DNA from: Myxococcota bacterium | GTDB taxonomy: Bacteria > Myxococcota_A > Bradymonadia > UBA7976 > UBA1532 | DNA: 64,000 nucleotides | Direction: 5' to 3' | Assembly: GCA_963169045.1 (NCBI GenBank) | Contig: CAUJDF010000058.1 | Coordinates: 62,001 to 126,000, forward strand | Shown: piece after piece, positions 20,690 to 29,432 of the stretch | Position numbering within the stretch: position 1 is the first letter of the stretch | Layout: each line of letters begins with the position of its first letter | Notes under the pieces: model-generated | Database searches by the model: none | Told to the model about the DNA's origin: nothing | What the model saw: the letters and a program-made list of their open reading frames with translations, nothing else | Program-made: the position numbers and the translations under genes

Positions 20690-21888
20690 GAACGCGCATC
20701 GCATGGATCTCGCTGCTCTTCCTGGCGAGCGTCGCGCGCGCGCAGCCGGGGGACATCGACCAGGCGCGGCGCTACTTCGAGGCCGGCCGCCAGGCGTACG
20801 AGTCCGGGCAGTACGTGGCGGCGATCGACGCCTTCGACGAGGCCTACCGCCTCGTGCCGCGTCCGCAGATCGTCTTCTCCACCGCCCAGGCCGCACGCCG
20901 GCAGTTCTCGGTCGACCGCGATCCGCGCTGGCTCAAGCGCGCGGTCACGCTCTACCGGCAGTACCTCGTCGAGGTGCCGCAGGGCGGCCGCCGCGCCGAC
21001 GCCGCGCAGTATGTCGGCGACCTCGAGCCGCTGCTCGTCCGGCTCGAGGAGGAGTCGCGCCGCGCCGGCCGCGGCGCGCTCGAGGCCATGCCCGCCCGCG
21101 CCGAGGAGACGCAGCTCATGATCACCTCGCGCACGCCGGGCGCGCGCGCGAGCATCGACGAGGCGGCGCCGCTCGACGTCCCCGTCGTCCGCACGGTCGC
21201 CGCCGGCAAGCACCGCGTGCGCGTGGAGGCGCCCGGCCACTTCGCCGACGAAGTGGAGAGCGTGGCCGTGAAGGGCCGCCTCGTCGTCGCCGAGGTCACG
21301 CTGAAGGAGATGCCCGCCGTCGTCACGCTCACCGCGCCCGAGGGCGCCTTGGTCACCGTCGACGGCCGCCCCGCCGGCGAGGCGCCGCTGGCGGTGCCGC
21401 TCGAGCTGCCGGCGGGCCGCCACTTCCTGGCGGTCACCCGCGACGGCCACTACCCGTACACACGCGAGCTCGCCGTCCAGCGCGGCGAGCAGGTGCAGGT
21501 CGCCGCCGACCTCGAGACGACCACCCAGCGCGTCGTCGCCTTCGGCGTGCTCGGCGGCGCCGCCGCGCTCCTCGCCGCCGGCGGCGCGACGACGTGGCTC
21601 GCGCTCGACGCCCAGGGCGACGCCGAGGACCTGCTCGGCGAGCGCGACGCGCGCAACCTCACCGCCGCCGAGCGCGACCGCTATGCCGACCTGCGCGCCG
21701 ATCGCGACGACTGGCGCACGCGCTCCACGTGGCTCTACGCCGGCGGCGCGGCGCTCGCCGTCGGCGGCGCCCTGCTGTATCTCGTCGATTCGCCTCGGGT
21801 TTCGGCGCCCCCGCCCGCCGTCGAGGCGCCGGTCACGCCCGCGCCCGCTCCCGGCGATCTCGGCATGGGGCTCGGCGGCCGCTTCTGA
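20686..21888 (+). CDS. Exported TPR and double-PEGA protein with C-terminal membrane helices
   Basis: 400 aa. A signal peptide (about 1-19, ARA-QPG) precedes TPR-like helices (about 22-130), two PEGA domains (about 145-215 and 218-280) and two hydrophobic helices (about 285-305 and 345-365) flanking a charged loop. It ends in a Pro/Ala tail. It is a longer version of the protein at 13486 with one extra PEGA unit. ATG 20686 overlaps the FG-GAP gene stop. Probable envelope-anchored partner of the kinase/lipoprotein pair; function not established. Confidence 0.85.
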   Translation: MRTRIAWISLLFLASVARAQPGDIDQARRYFEAGRQAYESGQYVAAIDAFDEAYRLVPRPQIVFSTAQAARRQFSVDRDPRWLKRAVTLYRQYLVEVPQGGRRADAAQYVGDLEPLLVRLEEESRRAGRGALEAMPARAEETQLMITSRTPGARASIDEAAPLDVPVVRTVAAGKHRVRVEAPGHFADEVESVAVKGRLVVAEVTLKEMPAVVTLTAPEGALVTVDGRPAGEAPLAVPLELPAGRHFLAVTRDGHYPYTRELAVQRGEQVQVAADLETTTQRVVAFGVLGGAAALLAAGGATTWLALDAQGDAEDLLGERDARNLTAAERDRYADLRADRDDWRTRSTWLYAGGAALAVGGALLYLVDSPRVSAPPPAVEAPVTPAPAPGDLGMGLGGRF

Positions 21889-21889
21889 C

Positions 21890-22694
21890 GTGGCGCACGC
21901 GGCGCACTTCCTCGAGCGCCTGAGCCCCGTGCGCATGGAGCAGGCGGACATCGCGCTCGCACGGCGGCTCGCCGATGTCGACGCCGAGCTGCGGGCGATG
22001 CGCGACGCCGAGGCGAGCACCGAGAGCCAGGGCGGCGCCCGCGCGCTCTTGAGCCGCCTCGGCGTCCTCGCGCATCGCCCACCGCTTCTTCGACGAGTGG
22101 ATCGAGGCCCACCGGGCCCCCCTCGCCGAGTCGGAGGCGCTCTTCCTGAGCTTCGGCCTCGCGGCGCTCGCGCTGCGGGCGCCCGACCGGCGGGACGCCG
22201 TCATCGAGGCGCTGCGCCGGCAGCTCCCGGCGGAGCTCCACGGCCTCGCCCCCGCGCGCCGCACGAGCCCGTGGACGGAGGTCACGATCCTGTCGCTGCT
22301 CGCGGTGCTCGAAGAACCGGAGGCGCTCGGTCCGCGGGCCGTCGAAGGGATCAAGGCGTTCTCCGGCGGCATCGACGACGAGTCGCTGCGGCGCGCGGGC
22401 GTCTCGCCAGCGCTGATGCTGGGCGGGAACCTGTACACGATCAGCGCCGGCGGCACGATGTCGTGGCTGATGCCGGCGGTCGTCGCCGCCGACGCCTTCG
22501 AGCTCTACGTGCCCGCCGACCTGCTCGGCCACTGGCCGAGGCGGATGCCCGACGAAGGCATCCTCGAGCACCTCGGGGAGGTGCAGGACGTCCTCGGGAC
22601 GCACACGCCGAAGCGGGCGGAGGCGAAGCCCGGGCGCAACGACCCGTGCGCGTGCGGCAGCGTCAGGAAGTACAAGCGGTGCTGCGCGACTTGA
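21890..22694 (+). pseudogene. SEC-C motif protein gene with a frameshift
   Basis: The frame from GTG 21890 encodes AHFLERLSPVRMEQADIALARR and onward. It loses protein-like character near 22060, where the +1 frame continues with RFFDEWIEAHRAPLAESE through to the C-terminal SEC-C zinc motif PGRNDPCACGS...KRCC. The downstream frame has a stop at 22050-22052 and no start codon before 22305, so the two halves were one gene. The break is a +1 shift in about 22053-22090. Either a real mutation, a sequencing error or (unlikely) programmed frameshifting. It begins 1 nt after the TPR-PEGA stop. SEC-C motifs bind zinc, as in SecA tails. Confidence 0.75.
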
Positions 22695-22799
22695 GCCTCT
22701 CGGCGGCGCTCGCGCAGCCGAGCCGGGCCCGTGGGGTGCCCCCGAAGTTCCGCACGCTTCGTCGCGGCCCTCGGGCGCGCGAACTTCGCTGTCAGACCA

Positions 22800-24242
22800 C
22801 TAGAACATCGACCAGAGGTACTGGTTCGTCACCTCGTGGTGGAACTGGATCTCGGGCACCTTGATCAGGCTGCCGAGCGCCTTGGGGCAGCGGTCGGCCT
22901 GCATCTGCTTGACCTCGGCGTACTTGCCCTGCACCGCCTCGCCGAGCAGCTCGCCCATGTACTTGCTCGACTTGAACAGCCGGATGGCGTCGTAGATGTT
23001 GTCGGGCAGAAAGCGCGTCCGCGTGCGCTTCGACTCGTCGGCCGCGGGCTGCGGGCCCTCGAGCGCCGTGCGGGCCAGCGTGTAGAACACGAGGTAGGGG
23101 TTGGCGTCGGGGGCCACCGAGCGCACCTCGATGCGCGCCGAGCGCTCGTTGCCGGTCGGGATGCGCACCATCGCGCCGCGGTTGTTCGGCGACGACTTGA
23201 TCTGGTTGGGCGCCTCGTAGTGCGGGTCGAGGCGGCGATACGCGTTCACCGACGGGTTGAGCACGAGGCAGATGTCATCGGCGCTCGTCAGGATGCGATC
23301 GATGGCATCGGTGCCAATGGGCGACAGACCGTCCTTGCCGTCGGCCTGCCAGAACAGGTTCTTGCCGCCGCGCGCGAACGACATGTTGGTGTGCATGCCG
23401 CTGCCGTTGATGCCGGTCACGGGCTTGGGCAGGAACGACGCCGTCATGTCGAGGTTCCGCGCCACCTGGCGGCACAGCAGCTTGTAGAGCTGGACCTGGT
23501 CGGCGGTGATGAGCGCCTCGGAGTACGTGAAGTTCATCTCGAACTGGCTCGGCGCCACCTCGGGGTGGTCCTTCTCGTTGCCGAAGCCCATCGCGCGCTG
23601 CACCTCGGCGGCGGTGTCGATGAACTTGCGCAGCTGGTCGCCGGGCAGCGAGTGGTAGTAGCCGCCGGTGGAGACGTACTCGAACTTGTGCGTCTCGTGG
23701 TAGCGGCGCTCGGCGTCGGCGCCGCGGAAGAGAAAGCCCTCGATCTCCGGCGCGATGTGGCAGACGGTGCCGTCCTTTGCGAACAGCTGCTCCGCCCACA
23801 GCTTCAGGCGGCCGCGCAGGTCGGAGGGGTACAGCGAGCCGTCGCGGTCGCGCACCTCGCTGAACGCGAGCACCTTGCCCGGCCCGAACACGTCGGTGGG
23901 CAGCCAGTAGAACGCCGACCAGTCGATCGCGAGGCGCAGATCGGACTCGTGCTGGGCCGAGAAGCCGCGCACCGAGGAGCCGTCGAAGGTCAGGTTGTCC
24001 TGCGACTTGAGCAGGAACTTCTTGTCGTAGTCGAGCATGTGCAGCCGACCTTCGACGTCGGTGAAGCACACGGTGACGGCCTTGATGCGCTTCTCGTCGG
24101 CCAGGTACTTGATGCGCTCCTCGCGCAGCTGGTCGGCGGGCACGCGGTCGAGCCGCTGCTGCTTGACCTCGAGGTTGAGCTCTTCGAGCCGCTCGTAGGG
24201 GATCTCGAGGAAGTCGCGCAGGTACGTCGGCGTCACGGTCAT
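22800..24242 (-). CDS. glnA: Glutamine synthetase, type I
   Basis: 480 aa ATP-dependent ligase making glutamine from glutamate and ammonia. Signatures are FDGSSVRGF, the central EFEMNFTYS-like region (SQFEMNF), the glutamate/ATP site KPVTGINGSGMHTN, and NRGAMVRIP with IEVRS. Length fits the GSI group. A strong ribosome site (AAGGAGAG) precedes ATG 24242. I could not place the canonical adenylylation Tyr motif with confidence. Small dyads at 24301-24333 lie in its upstream region. It is convergent with the SEC-C gene and stands alone. Confidence 0.95.
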   Translation of the reverse strand: MTVTPTYLRDFLEIPYERLEELNLEVKQQRLDRVPADQLREERIKYLADEKRIKAVTVCFTDVEGRLHMLDYDKKFLLKSQDNLTFDGSSVRGFSAQHESDLRLAIDWSAFYWLPTDVFGPGKVLAFSEVRDRDGSLYPSDLRGRLKLWAEQLFAKDGTVCHIAPEIEGFLFRGADAERRYHETHKFEYVSTGGYYHSLPGDQLRKFIDTAAEVQRAMGFGNEKDHPEVAPSQFEMNFTYSEALITADQVQLYKLLCRQVARNLDMTASFLPKPVTGINGSGMHTNMSFARGGKNLFWQADGKDGLSPIGTDAIDRILTSADDICLVLNPSVNAYRRLDPHYEAPNQIKSSPNNRGAMVRIPTGNERSARIEVRSVAPDANPYLVFYTLARTALEGPQPAADESKRTRTRFLPDNIYDAIRLFKSSKYMGELLGEAVQGKYAEVKQMQADRCPKALGSLIKVPEIQFHHEVTNQYLWSMF

Positions 24243-24300
24243 CGGACTCTCTCCTTGGGTCGAACGCGGCCCTCTCTCTACCCGATCTGAATCATCTTTG

Positions 24301-24333
24301 GCGAGATTTGTTACTCGCGGGCCAAGAATTGGC
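24301..24333. promoter_or_regulatory. Two short dyads upstream of glutamine synthetase
   Basis: GCGAG/CTCGC (24301-24305 and 24314-24318) and GCCAA-GAA-TTGGC (24321-24333) sit 59-91 nt upstream of the gene start in an unusually AT-richer patch. They may mark the promoter and a regulator site. I found no clear -24/-12 sigma-54 element. Confidence 0.3.
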
Positions 24334-24349
24334 ATAACCAGCCACCATC

Positions 24350-24475
24350 GAAGCGCTGGCGGCTTCATCGATCGCAAGACGCGCGACGACGCGTGCAATC
24401 GCCGTCCGATGACGCGCCGCCGGCTCCGCTGGTTGCTGCTCGCCCTCGCGATGACCGTCCGCCGCATCGAGTCGC
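24350..24475 (+). pseudogene. Degraded copy of the ABC-transporter lipoprotein leader
   Basis: This stretch is clearly similar to 28331-28463, which holds the upstream region and signal peptide of the transporter binding-protein gene. Both share CAATCGCCGTCCGATGACG around the start codon, then codons for LRWLLLALAMT and an ESS/ESP-like region. In this copy the lipobox Cys is replaced (MTVRR instead of MTACR), the -10-like TACAAT is TGCAAT, and the mature protein is absent. It is a leftover of a segmental duplication. Confidence 0.7.
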
Positions 24476-24522
24476 CCTCCGCACGACAGCATCGTCCCGC
24501 GCTCGCGACTTGCGGTGCGGCG

Positions 24523-25226
24523 ATGCGAGACGAGGCGCACACGAGGGTCCGCCCTCCTCCCCGGGCAGCGAGGGCGCTGTTGGCCGTCCTCCTGGTGACC
24601 GGCTGCGAGCGACGGCGCCGGCGGCGCGGGCGGCGCGGGCGGCGCGGGTGGGGGAGGCGCTGGCGCTGGTGCTGCGGGCGGCGGCGGTTCGGGAGGCGCG
24701 CCGGCGGGCGACGAGGCCGCCTTCGCATGCGAGAGGGACGGCCAGAGCGGCAGGAGCGGCCAGGAGCTCCGGGGCGCCTTCGACGAGGGCGCGTTCGAGG
24801 ACGACGAGAGCGGCTGCGTCTCCAGTGGGGGCACCGTCGTCGCGGCCTGTCCGACGAGCGACGTCGTCGGCGACTCGCCGACCAGACGCCGCCGGCTGCG
24901 TGACGACCGAGCCGGGCGACAGCGACGTCTGCGGTCCGCGCGGCGTGCCCGGGGGCGGCGATGGTGGCGGCGGCTCGCCCGCCTGTGCCGGCGGCGAGGT
25001 CCCTTGCCCGGCCCGCGGCGGCGCCCCGGAAGGCTGCAGGCCCGCCTCCGTCGCGTGCGGAACCGTCGTCGGCTGCGAAGACGCCCCCGCGGCCTGCACA
25101 GCTTCGGGCGCCGCGGCGCGGTGCGCCACCGGCGGATGCGTGACGCCCGCGAGCGACGAGTCCGCCGCCGAGCGCTGCACGGACGGCGTCGACAACGATG
25201 GCAACGGCTTCGCCGACCGATCGTAG
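24523..25226 (+). pseudogene. Decayed Cys/Gly-rich lipoprotein gene with two frameshifts
   Basis: From ATG 24523 a signal peptide with lipobox LLVTGC can be read. Just after it (about 24610) the sensible frame shifts to one encoding a Gly/Ala linker, then ACERDGQSG and ESGCVSSGG. Near 24885 it shifts again to a frame with GCVTTEPGDSDVCG, further Cys-rich text and a terminal RCTDGVDNDGNGFADRS stop, which is a MopE-like motif. No single frame explains the region. Most likely a relic of a secreted metal-binding lipoprotein; sequencing errors in GC-rich DNA would be an alternative. Confidence 0.45.
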
Positions 25227-25244
25227 ACCGCCCGCTCCGCTGCG

Positions 25245-26216
25245 CTACTCGCCGAGGGTGGCGCGGCGAAGCGGCGCCGGCAGACGACGCAGCGCGCGCA
25301 CGAGCGTCCAGCTTGCGAGATAGGTGGCGGAGGCCACCACCGCCACCTCGCTGGCGCCGACCCAGGTCCAGCCCTGGCGGCGCATCGCGCCGTAGAGCAG
25401 CAGCAGCACGCTCGTGTGGGCGAGGTAGATGCCGTACGTGTCGCGGGCGGCGGGGCTCGCGACATGACGCCGGTCGAGGCGGCCGAGAACGGCGACGAGC
25501 GCGAGCGCGGCGGATGTCTGGAACGGGAGGCCGCTGATCAGGAACTGGTGCCGCGGGTCGAAGCCGAAGCGCGCGTTCTGCGCGTCGTAGGCGGCGACCG
25601 CGAGGAGCCAGGAGGCGGCCGCGGCGCAAAGCAGCCACGGCCACGCCGCCTCGAGGCGCTCGCGGGCGCCCGGCAAGCGGCGGAGGGCGGCGCCCAGGGC
25701 GTAGAAGCCGCCCCACATCGGACCGGCGCGACGCAGCTCCACCTCGAAGGTGCCGTCGCCCGGCCCGGCGGTCCAGAGCAGCGCCTCCGAGACGGCGTAG
25801 CCGACGACCGTCAGCGCGCACGCGAGGGCGAAGGCGAGCCGCTGGCATCGCCAGCGGGCGGCGAGGGCGTCGAGGGCGTGGAGCTGCAGCAGCGCGAAGA
25901 CGAAGTAAAGCTGCCATGCGCCAGTGAAGAGCAGACGCAGCGCCTCGCCGACGCCGAGATCGCGACCCTCTGCGCCGAGGGCGAGCAGGGCGGCGTTCCA
26001 GAGCAGGAAGGGCGGCACGAGCCGCGCGAACCGGCGCCCGAGGTCCTCGGGGCGCGCGAAGTACCCGGCCAGCAGCAGGAAAGTGGGCACGGTGGCCGTG
26101 AAGACGGGCCCGAAACGGATGCCGCCCGGCCACCAGGTGGTCATGTCGGCCCGCAGGTGCATGTCGACGTGGACCAGCACCACGAGCGCGCACGCCAGGA
26201 CGCGGGCGGCGTTCAA
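25245..26216 (-). CDS. Membrane acyltransferase family 3 (OafA/YrhL-like)
   Basis: 323 aa polytopic membrane protein with about nine to ten hydrophobic helices. The N-terminus NAARVLACALVVLVHV carries the acyltransferase-3 pattern, with the catalytic-type His in the first helix. The motif DTYGIYLAHTSVL near the C-terminus is also typical. Such enzymes O-acetylate cell-surface sugars using cytoplasmic acyl-CoA. The start appears to be TTG 26216, because the helix begins immediately. It lacks the SGNH domain found in longer relatives. Neighbours do not indicate a substrate. Confidence 0.8.
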   Translation of the reverse strand: MNAARVLACALVVLVHVDMHLRADMTTWWPGGIRFGPVFTATVPTFLLLAGYFARPEDLGRRFARLVPPFLLWNAALLALGAEGRDLGVGEALRLLFTGAWQLYFVFALLQLHALDALAARWRCQRLAFALACALTVVGYAVSEALLWTAGPGDGTFEVELRRAGPMWGGFYALGAALRRLPGARERLEAAWPWLLCAAAASWLLAVAAYDAQNARFGFDPRHQFLISGLPFQTSAALALVAVLGRLDRRHVASPAARDTYGIYLAHTSVLLLLYGAMRRQGWTWVGASEVAVVASATYLASWTLVRALRRLPAPLRRATLGE

Positions 26217-26226
26217 GAGAAGCTCG

Positions 26227-26694
26227 TCAGTTCCCCGTCGGTCTCCGGACCGGGGCGGGGGCGACCGCCGGCGCGGGGGCGACCGCCGGCGCGGGGGCGG
26301 CCCTCGGCGTGGCGGCGGGCCGGACCGCGCCCTGCGGCGTCGTCGCCGCCGACTTCAACACGCCCTGATCGTCGGCCTCGAGCGTCACCACCTGGCCCGA
26401 CGCGGCGTGCTTGACCTCGAAGCGCTTGCCCGGCTCGAGGATCTTCACCTCGATCGCGTCGCCCTCCCTCAGACCGGTCATGCCGAACGCGGCGAGCTTC
26501 GCCGCGCCGACCAGCTCGGCCTTCACCACGTCGCCGGCGCGCACCCGGGCCGGCGCCTCGCCCTGGGGCCGCACACCGATGCTGTCGTAGGCCGCCCGTC
26601 CGTGGAGGGCTCGCCCGATGCGGCCGGCCTGGGCCGCGCCCGCGGCGAGCGTCGCCGCGAACACCACCGCCATCATTCGCGAAGTGCGCTTCAT
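26227..26694 (-). CDS. Small exported protein of unknown function
   Basis: 155 aa. A clear Sec signal peptide (about 1-23, ending AAQA) precedes about 85 residues of a compact beta-rich region (PARVRAGDVVKAELVG, REGDAIEVKILEPGK) and an Ala/Pro tail with tandem PAPAVA repeats. I do not recognise a specific family; the two short beta units resemble SAF-like folds only loosely. ATG 26694 has an excellent ribosome site (GGAGGAAGG) upstream. It ends 10 nt before the acyltransferase start on the same strand, so the two are probably cotranscribed, and it is divergent from 26767. Confidence 0.7.
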   Translation of the reverse strand: MKRTSRMMAVVFAATLAAGAAQAGRIGRALHGRAAYDSIGVRPQGEAPARVRAGDVVKAELVGAAKLAAFGMTGLREGDAIEVKILEPGKRFEVKHAASGQVVTLEADDQGVLKSAATTPQGAVRPAATPRAAPAPAVAPAPAVAPAPVRRPTGN

Positions 26695-26766
26695 GATCCT
26701 TCCTCCTCGGCCCATGCACATACGACACCGACGGCCGGCGCGCCAGACGAGATACGCTCCCGACCC

Positions 26767-27981
26767 ATGAATGCCTCCCTCCTGCTCGCGCTGCTGTTCG
26801 CCCTGCCTGACCTCGCGGCATGGGAACGGGTCCTCGATCCCGCGCCCGAAGAGGCCGACGCCGTGGTCGCCTGGTGGCCGCGGATCACGCAGGCCGCGTG
26901 CGCCCTCGCCCGACGCCCCGCCGACGACGCCACGCGCGAGGCGTGGATCGCCCTGCACCGCGTCGAGACCTCGCTCTACCCCGCGCTCGACCGCGTCGCC
27001 GCGGCGGCAGACGTGCCGCTCTTCTTCGACACCGACCACCACCGGGCCGCCCTCCGCTGGGCGGCCGACGCGCTGCGGCGGGGCGCCTCGGCGCCGGTGC
27101 TGGTGCACGTCGACAGCCACCCCGACCTCGGCGAGCTGCCCGCAGCGGCGGTCGACGCGGCGCGCCGGCGCGATCCCGCCGGCCTCGCCGCGTTGGTCCG
27201 CAACGTCAACCAGCCGGTCGCCCTGTCGGTCCTCGTGTCCGGCGCAGAACAGGTCGTGTGGTACAAGCCGGCCTGGGCCGTCCTCGCCGGCGAGCTCGAC
27301 GTGACGCTGGTCCTCGCCCGCCCGCGCGATCGCAGCCGCCCCGTGGCCTCGACGGGGGGGTGCGCGCGGGACTGCCTCGCGTTCTTTCACGAGCCGGCCG
27401 ACGGCCGCCGCCTGCGCGACGCCCTCGGCGATCCCGCCCTCCGGGCCGAGCTCGGCGCGCTCGAGCTCCGCCCCGGCGAGCGCCCGGTCGACGCCCACTT
27501 CGAGGACGCAAGGCGCGTGCGTCTCACCGCCGGCGCCGATCCGCGCCGGCTCGCACGGGCGGTCGGCGCCCGCCCGTTCGTGCTCAGCCTGGACCTCGAC
27601 GCGTTCGCGACCAACGGCGTGCCGGGCTCGCCGGGCGATCCGTGCTCGCCCGGGCGGGTCGCGCCGCAGTGCGACGGCGTCCCGCGCGATCCGGCCCTCC
27701 GGTTGGCCGCCTACGCCGCCGAGCGCCGCGCGATCGACGCCCGGCTGTCGGCGTTCGCCGAGCTGCTCGGCGCGCTCCGCGAGGCCGGCGCCCGCCCGGT
27801 CGGGGCGTTCGTCGCCGCCTCCGCCTTCTTGCCGCGGTCGGCCTGCGCCGATTGCCGTAGCGGGCTCGACTTCACGCCGGTGGAGTGGGTCGCCTTCGTC
27901 CGGCACCGGGCGGTGGCCGCGTGGGCCGCGGCCTTCCCCGACGCCGTCGCGTCGCCGCTGGCCACGCCGTGCCCGCCCTGA
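26767..27981 (+). CDS. UPF0489-like / arginase-fold-like protein
   Basis: 404 aa with a short hydrophobic N-terminus that may be a signal peptide. Motifs FFDTDHHRA, VLVHVDSHPDLG and LSLDLDAFA match the Asp/His metal-ligand pattern of the UPF0489 family, which is thought to share a ureohydrolase-type fold. That assignment is from memory of the family and moderately secure. Five or six Cys in the later part (CARDCLAF, CADCRSG) may form disulfides. Start ATG 26767 is 72 nt from the divergent exported-protein gene. Function unknown. Confidence 0.6.
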   Translation: MNASLLLALLFALPDLAAWERVLDPAPEEADAVVAWWPRITQAACALARRPADDATREAWIALHRVETSLYPALDRVAAAADVPLFFDTDHHRAALRWAADALRRGASAPVLVHVDSHPDLGELPAAAVDAARRRDPAGLAALVRNVNQPVALSVLVSGAEQVVWYKPAWAVLAGELDVTLVLARPRDRSRPVASTGGCARDCLAFFHEPADGRRLRDALGDPALRAELGALELRPGERPVDAHFEDARRVRLTAGADPRRLARAVGARPFVLSLDLDAFATNGVPGSPGDPCSPGRVAPQCDGVPRDPALRLAAYAAERRAIDARLSAFAELLGALREAGARPVGAFVAASAFLPRSACADCRSGLDFTPVEWVAFVRHRAVAAWAAAFPDAVASPLATPCPP

Positions 27982-28394
27982 CCGGCCCGCCGCCGACCCG
28001 CGCGGGCGGCGACAGCCGGCGCCTGCGTGGTTTTTACCTGCTCTCGTTCCTGGCCGAGCGCCTGCCGGCGACGTCGTGCTCGATGGCATGCCCATCCCGC
28101 TTGATGACACCACTCATCCACTCGAGCTCGGTATCGCTCGAACGTCGGCCGTCCCGTCGAACGCGGCGCGCAGGCGCATGGCCCCGCGGTGAGCCCCCAG
28201 ACGCCCGGGGTCGCCGCCCCGCCCGTGGCGCAGCCGCAGCCGGTGTCCTCCGCCTCGTCCGACGGGCACCGTGCCGAGGGCGTTGATGGCGCCGATGGCC
28301 CGGGAGGCAGGGACGCGTCGTCGGGTCCATCGGGGCTTTTGCTGGCGGTTTCGTGGGTCGCGAAAGTCGCGACGTCGCCTACAATCGCCGTCCG
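27982..28394. other. 413-bp gap without a clear gene
   Basis: No convincing frame. The minus strand around 28200-28240 could encode DTGCGCATGG, reminiscent of a myxobacterial Cys-containing sorting tail, but it lacks the following membrane helix and Arg cluster. The right end holds a -10-like TACAAT (28380-28385) ten bases before the transporter ATG and is the parent of the copy at 24350-24475. Confidence 0.5.
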
Positions 28395-28463
28395 ATGACG
28401 TTCCGCCCCCTTCGCTGGTTGTTGCTCGCCCTCGCGATGACCGCCTGCCGCGTCGAGTCGGTC
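28331..28463. repeat. Parent copy of the duplicated transporter leader
   Basis: Upstream region plus signal-peptide codons of the binding-protein gene, similar over about 130 bp to 24350-24475. This copy keeps the lipobox and an intact downstream gene. Confidence 0.65.
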
Positions 28464-29432
28464 TCGCCGCGGGCCGCCGAGCGCGGCGCCGGCGAGGCCG
28501 GCGAGCCGTCGGGCGACCTGTGGGTCTACACCTCGATGTTCCCGACGGTGCTCGAGGACGTCGACGCGCTCGCGAAGCGCACGCTGCCGAAGGTCACCGT
28601 CCACTGGTTCAACGGCGGCTCCGAGAAGGTGGCCAACAAGCTCGAAGGCGAGTTCGCCGCCGGCGGCACCAAGGCCGACGTGCTCGCCATCTCCGACCCC
28701 TTCCTCTACGAGCGCTACAAGGAAGAGAAGCGCTGGCTGCGCTACGCCCCGCCCGATGCGCTGCGCCTGCCCCGCGCAATGCTCGACGAGGACGCCCACT
28801 ACTTCGCGCACCGCGTCTCGGTGATGATCCTCGCCCACGAGGCCGACGCGCCGGAGCCGCTGCCGCGCACCTTCCGCGAGCTCACCGATCCGCGCTTCCT
28901 CGGCGCCGTCGCCGTCGGCGACCCGCTGACCTCGGGCACCAACTTCACCTGGACGACCTTCCTCGGCCGCAAGTACGGCCCGGAGTACTTCGCCGAGCTG
29001 CGGGCCAACGGCGCCGTCGTCGCCGGCGGGAACGCCGCCGTCCAGCAGAAGATCGAGACGGGCGAGGTGAAGGTCGGGGTCCTGTTGCTCGAGAACGTGC
29101 TGCACGTCCGCGAGAAGGGCGGCGGGCTCGCCTTCCGCTGGCCCGAGGACGGCGCCGTCACGATCCCCGGCTACGCCGCCATCTTCGCCGGCACCGCCAA
29201 CCCGGTCGCGGCGAAGGCCTTCATGGACATGCTGCTCTCGCCCGAGGGGCAGCGGGCGATGGTCCGCGGGCGCATGTACGCCACCGATCCGCGCCTCGAC
29301 GGACCGCACGGCGAGGGCAACCTCGCGATCCTGCTCGAGAAGTCGCTCCCCTGGGACGAGGCGCAGCGCCATTACGGGCTCACCGAGGGCGCGGCGGTGA
29401 AGACCGCGTTCATGAAGGCGTTCGGGCAGTGA
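28395..29432 (+). CDS. ABC-importer substrate-binding lipoprotein (Fe3+/polyamine class)
   Basis: 345 aa. A lipoprotein signal ends in LLALAMTAC. The mature part has the periplasmic binding fold of the iron(III)/spermidine/2-aminoethylphosphonate superfamily: LWVYTSMFPTV at the start, ADVLAISDPFL, TSGTNFTW and the C-terminal PVAAKAFMDMLLSPEGQ. It delivers substrate to the permease encoded next. The exact substrate cannot be read from the sequence, although Fe3+ is common for single double-domain permease partners. ATG 28395 lies ten bases after a TACAAT box, so translation may be nearly leaderless. Its stop overlaps the permease start (GTGA). Confidence 0.88.
   Translation: MTFRPLRWLLLALAMTACRVESVSPRAAERGAGEAGEPSGDLWVYTSMFPTVLEDVDALAKRTLPKVTVHWFNGGSEKVANKLEGEFAAGGTKADVLAISDPFLYERYKEEKRWLRYAPPDALRLPRAMLDEDAHYFAHRVSVMILAHEADAPEPLPRTFRELTDPRFLGAVAVGDPLTSGTNFTWTTFLGRKYGPEYFAELRANGAVVAGGNAAVQQKIETGEVKVGVLLLENVLHVREKGGGLAFRWPEDGAVTIPGYAAIFAGTANPVAAKAFMDMLLSPEGQRAMVRGRMYATDPRLDGPHGEGNLAILLEKSLPWDEAQRHYGLTEGAAVKTAFMKAFGQ

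Noticed and set aside
24243-24340. Sigma-54 promoter for glutamine synthetase
   Set aside because: No TGGC-N7-TTGC pair with correct spacing could be found.
28190-28300. Minus-strand remnant of a myxobacterial C-terminal sorting tag
   Set aside because: Only the GCGC-like patch fits; the hydrophobic helix and Arg cluster are absent.
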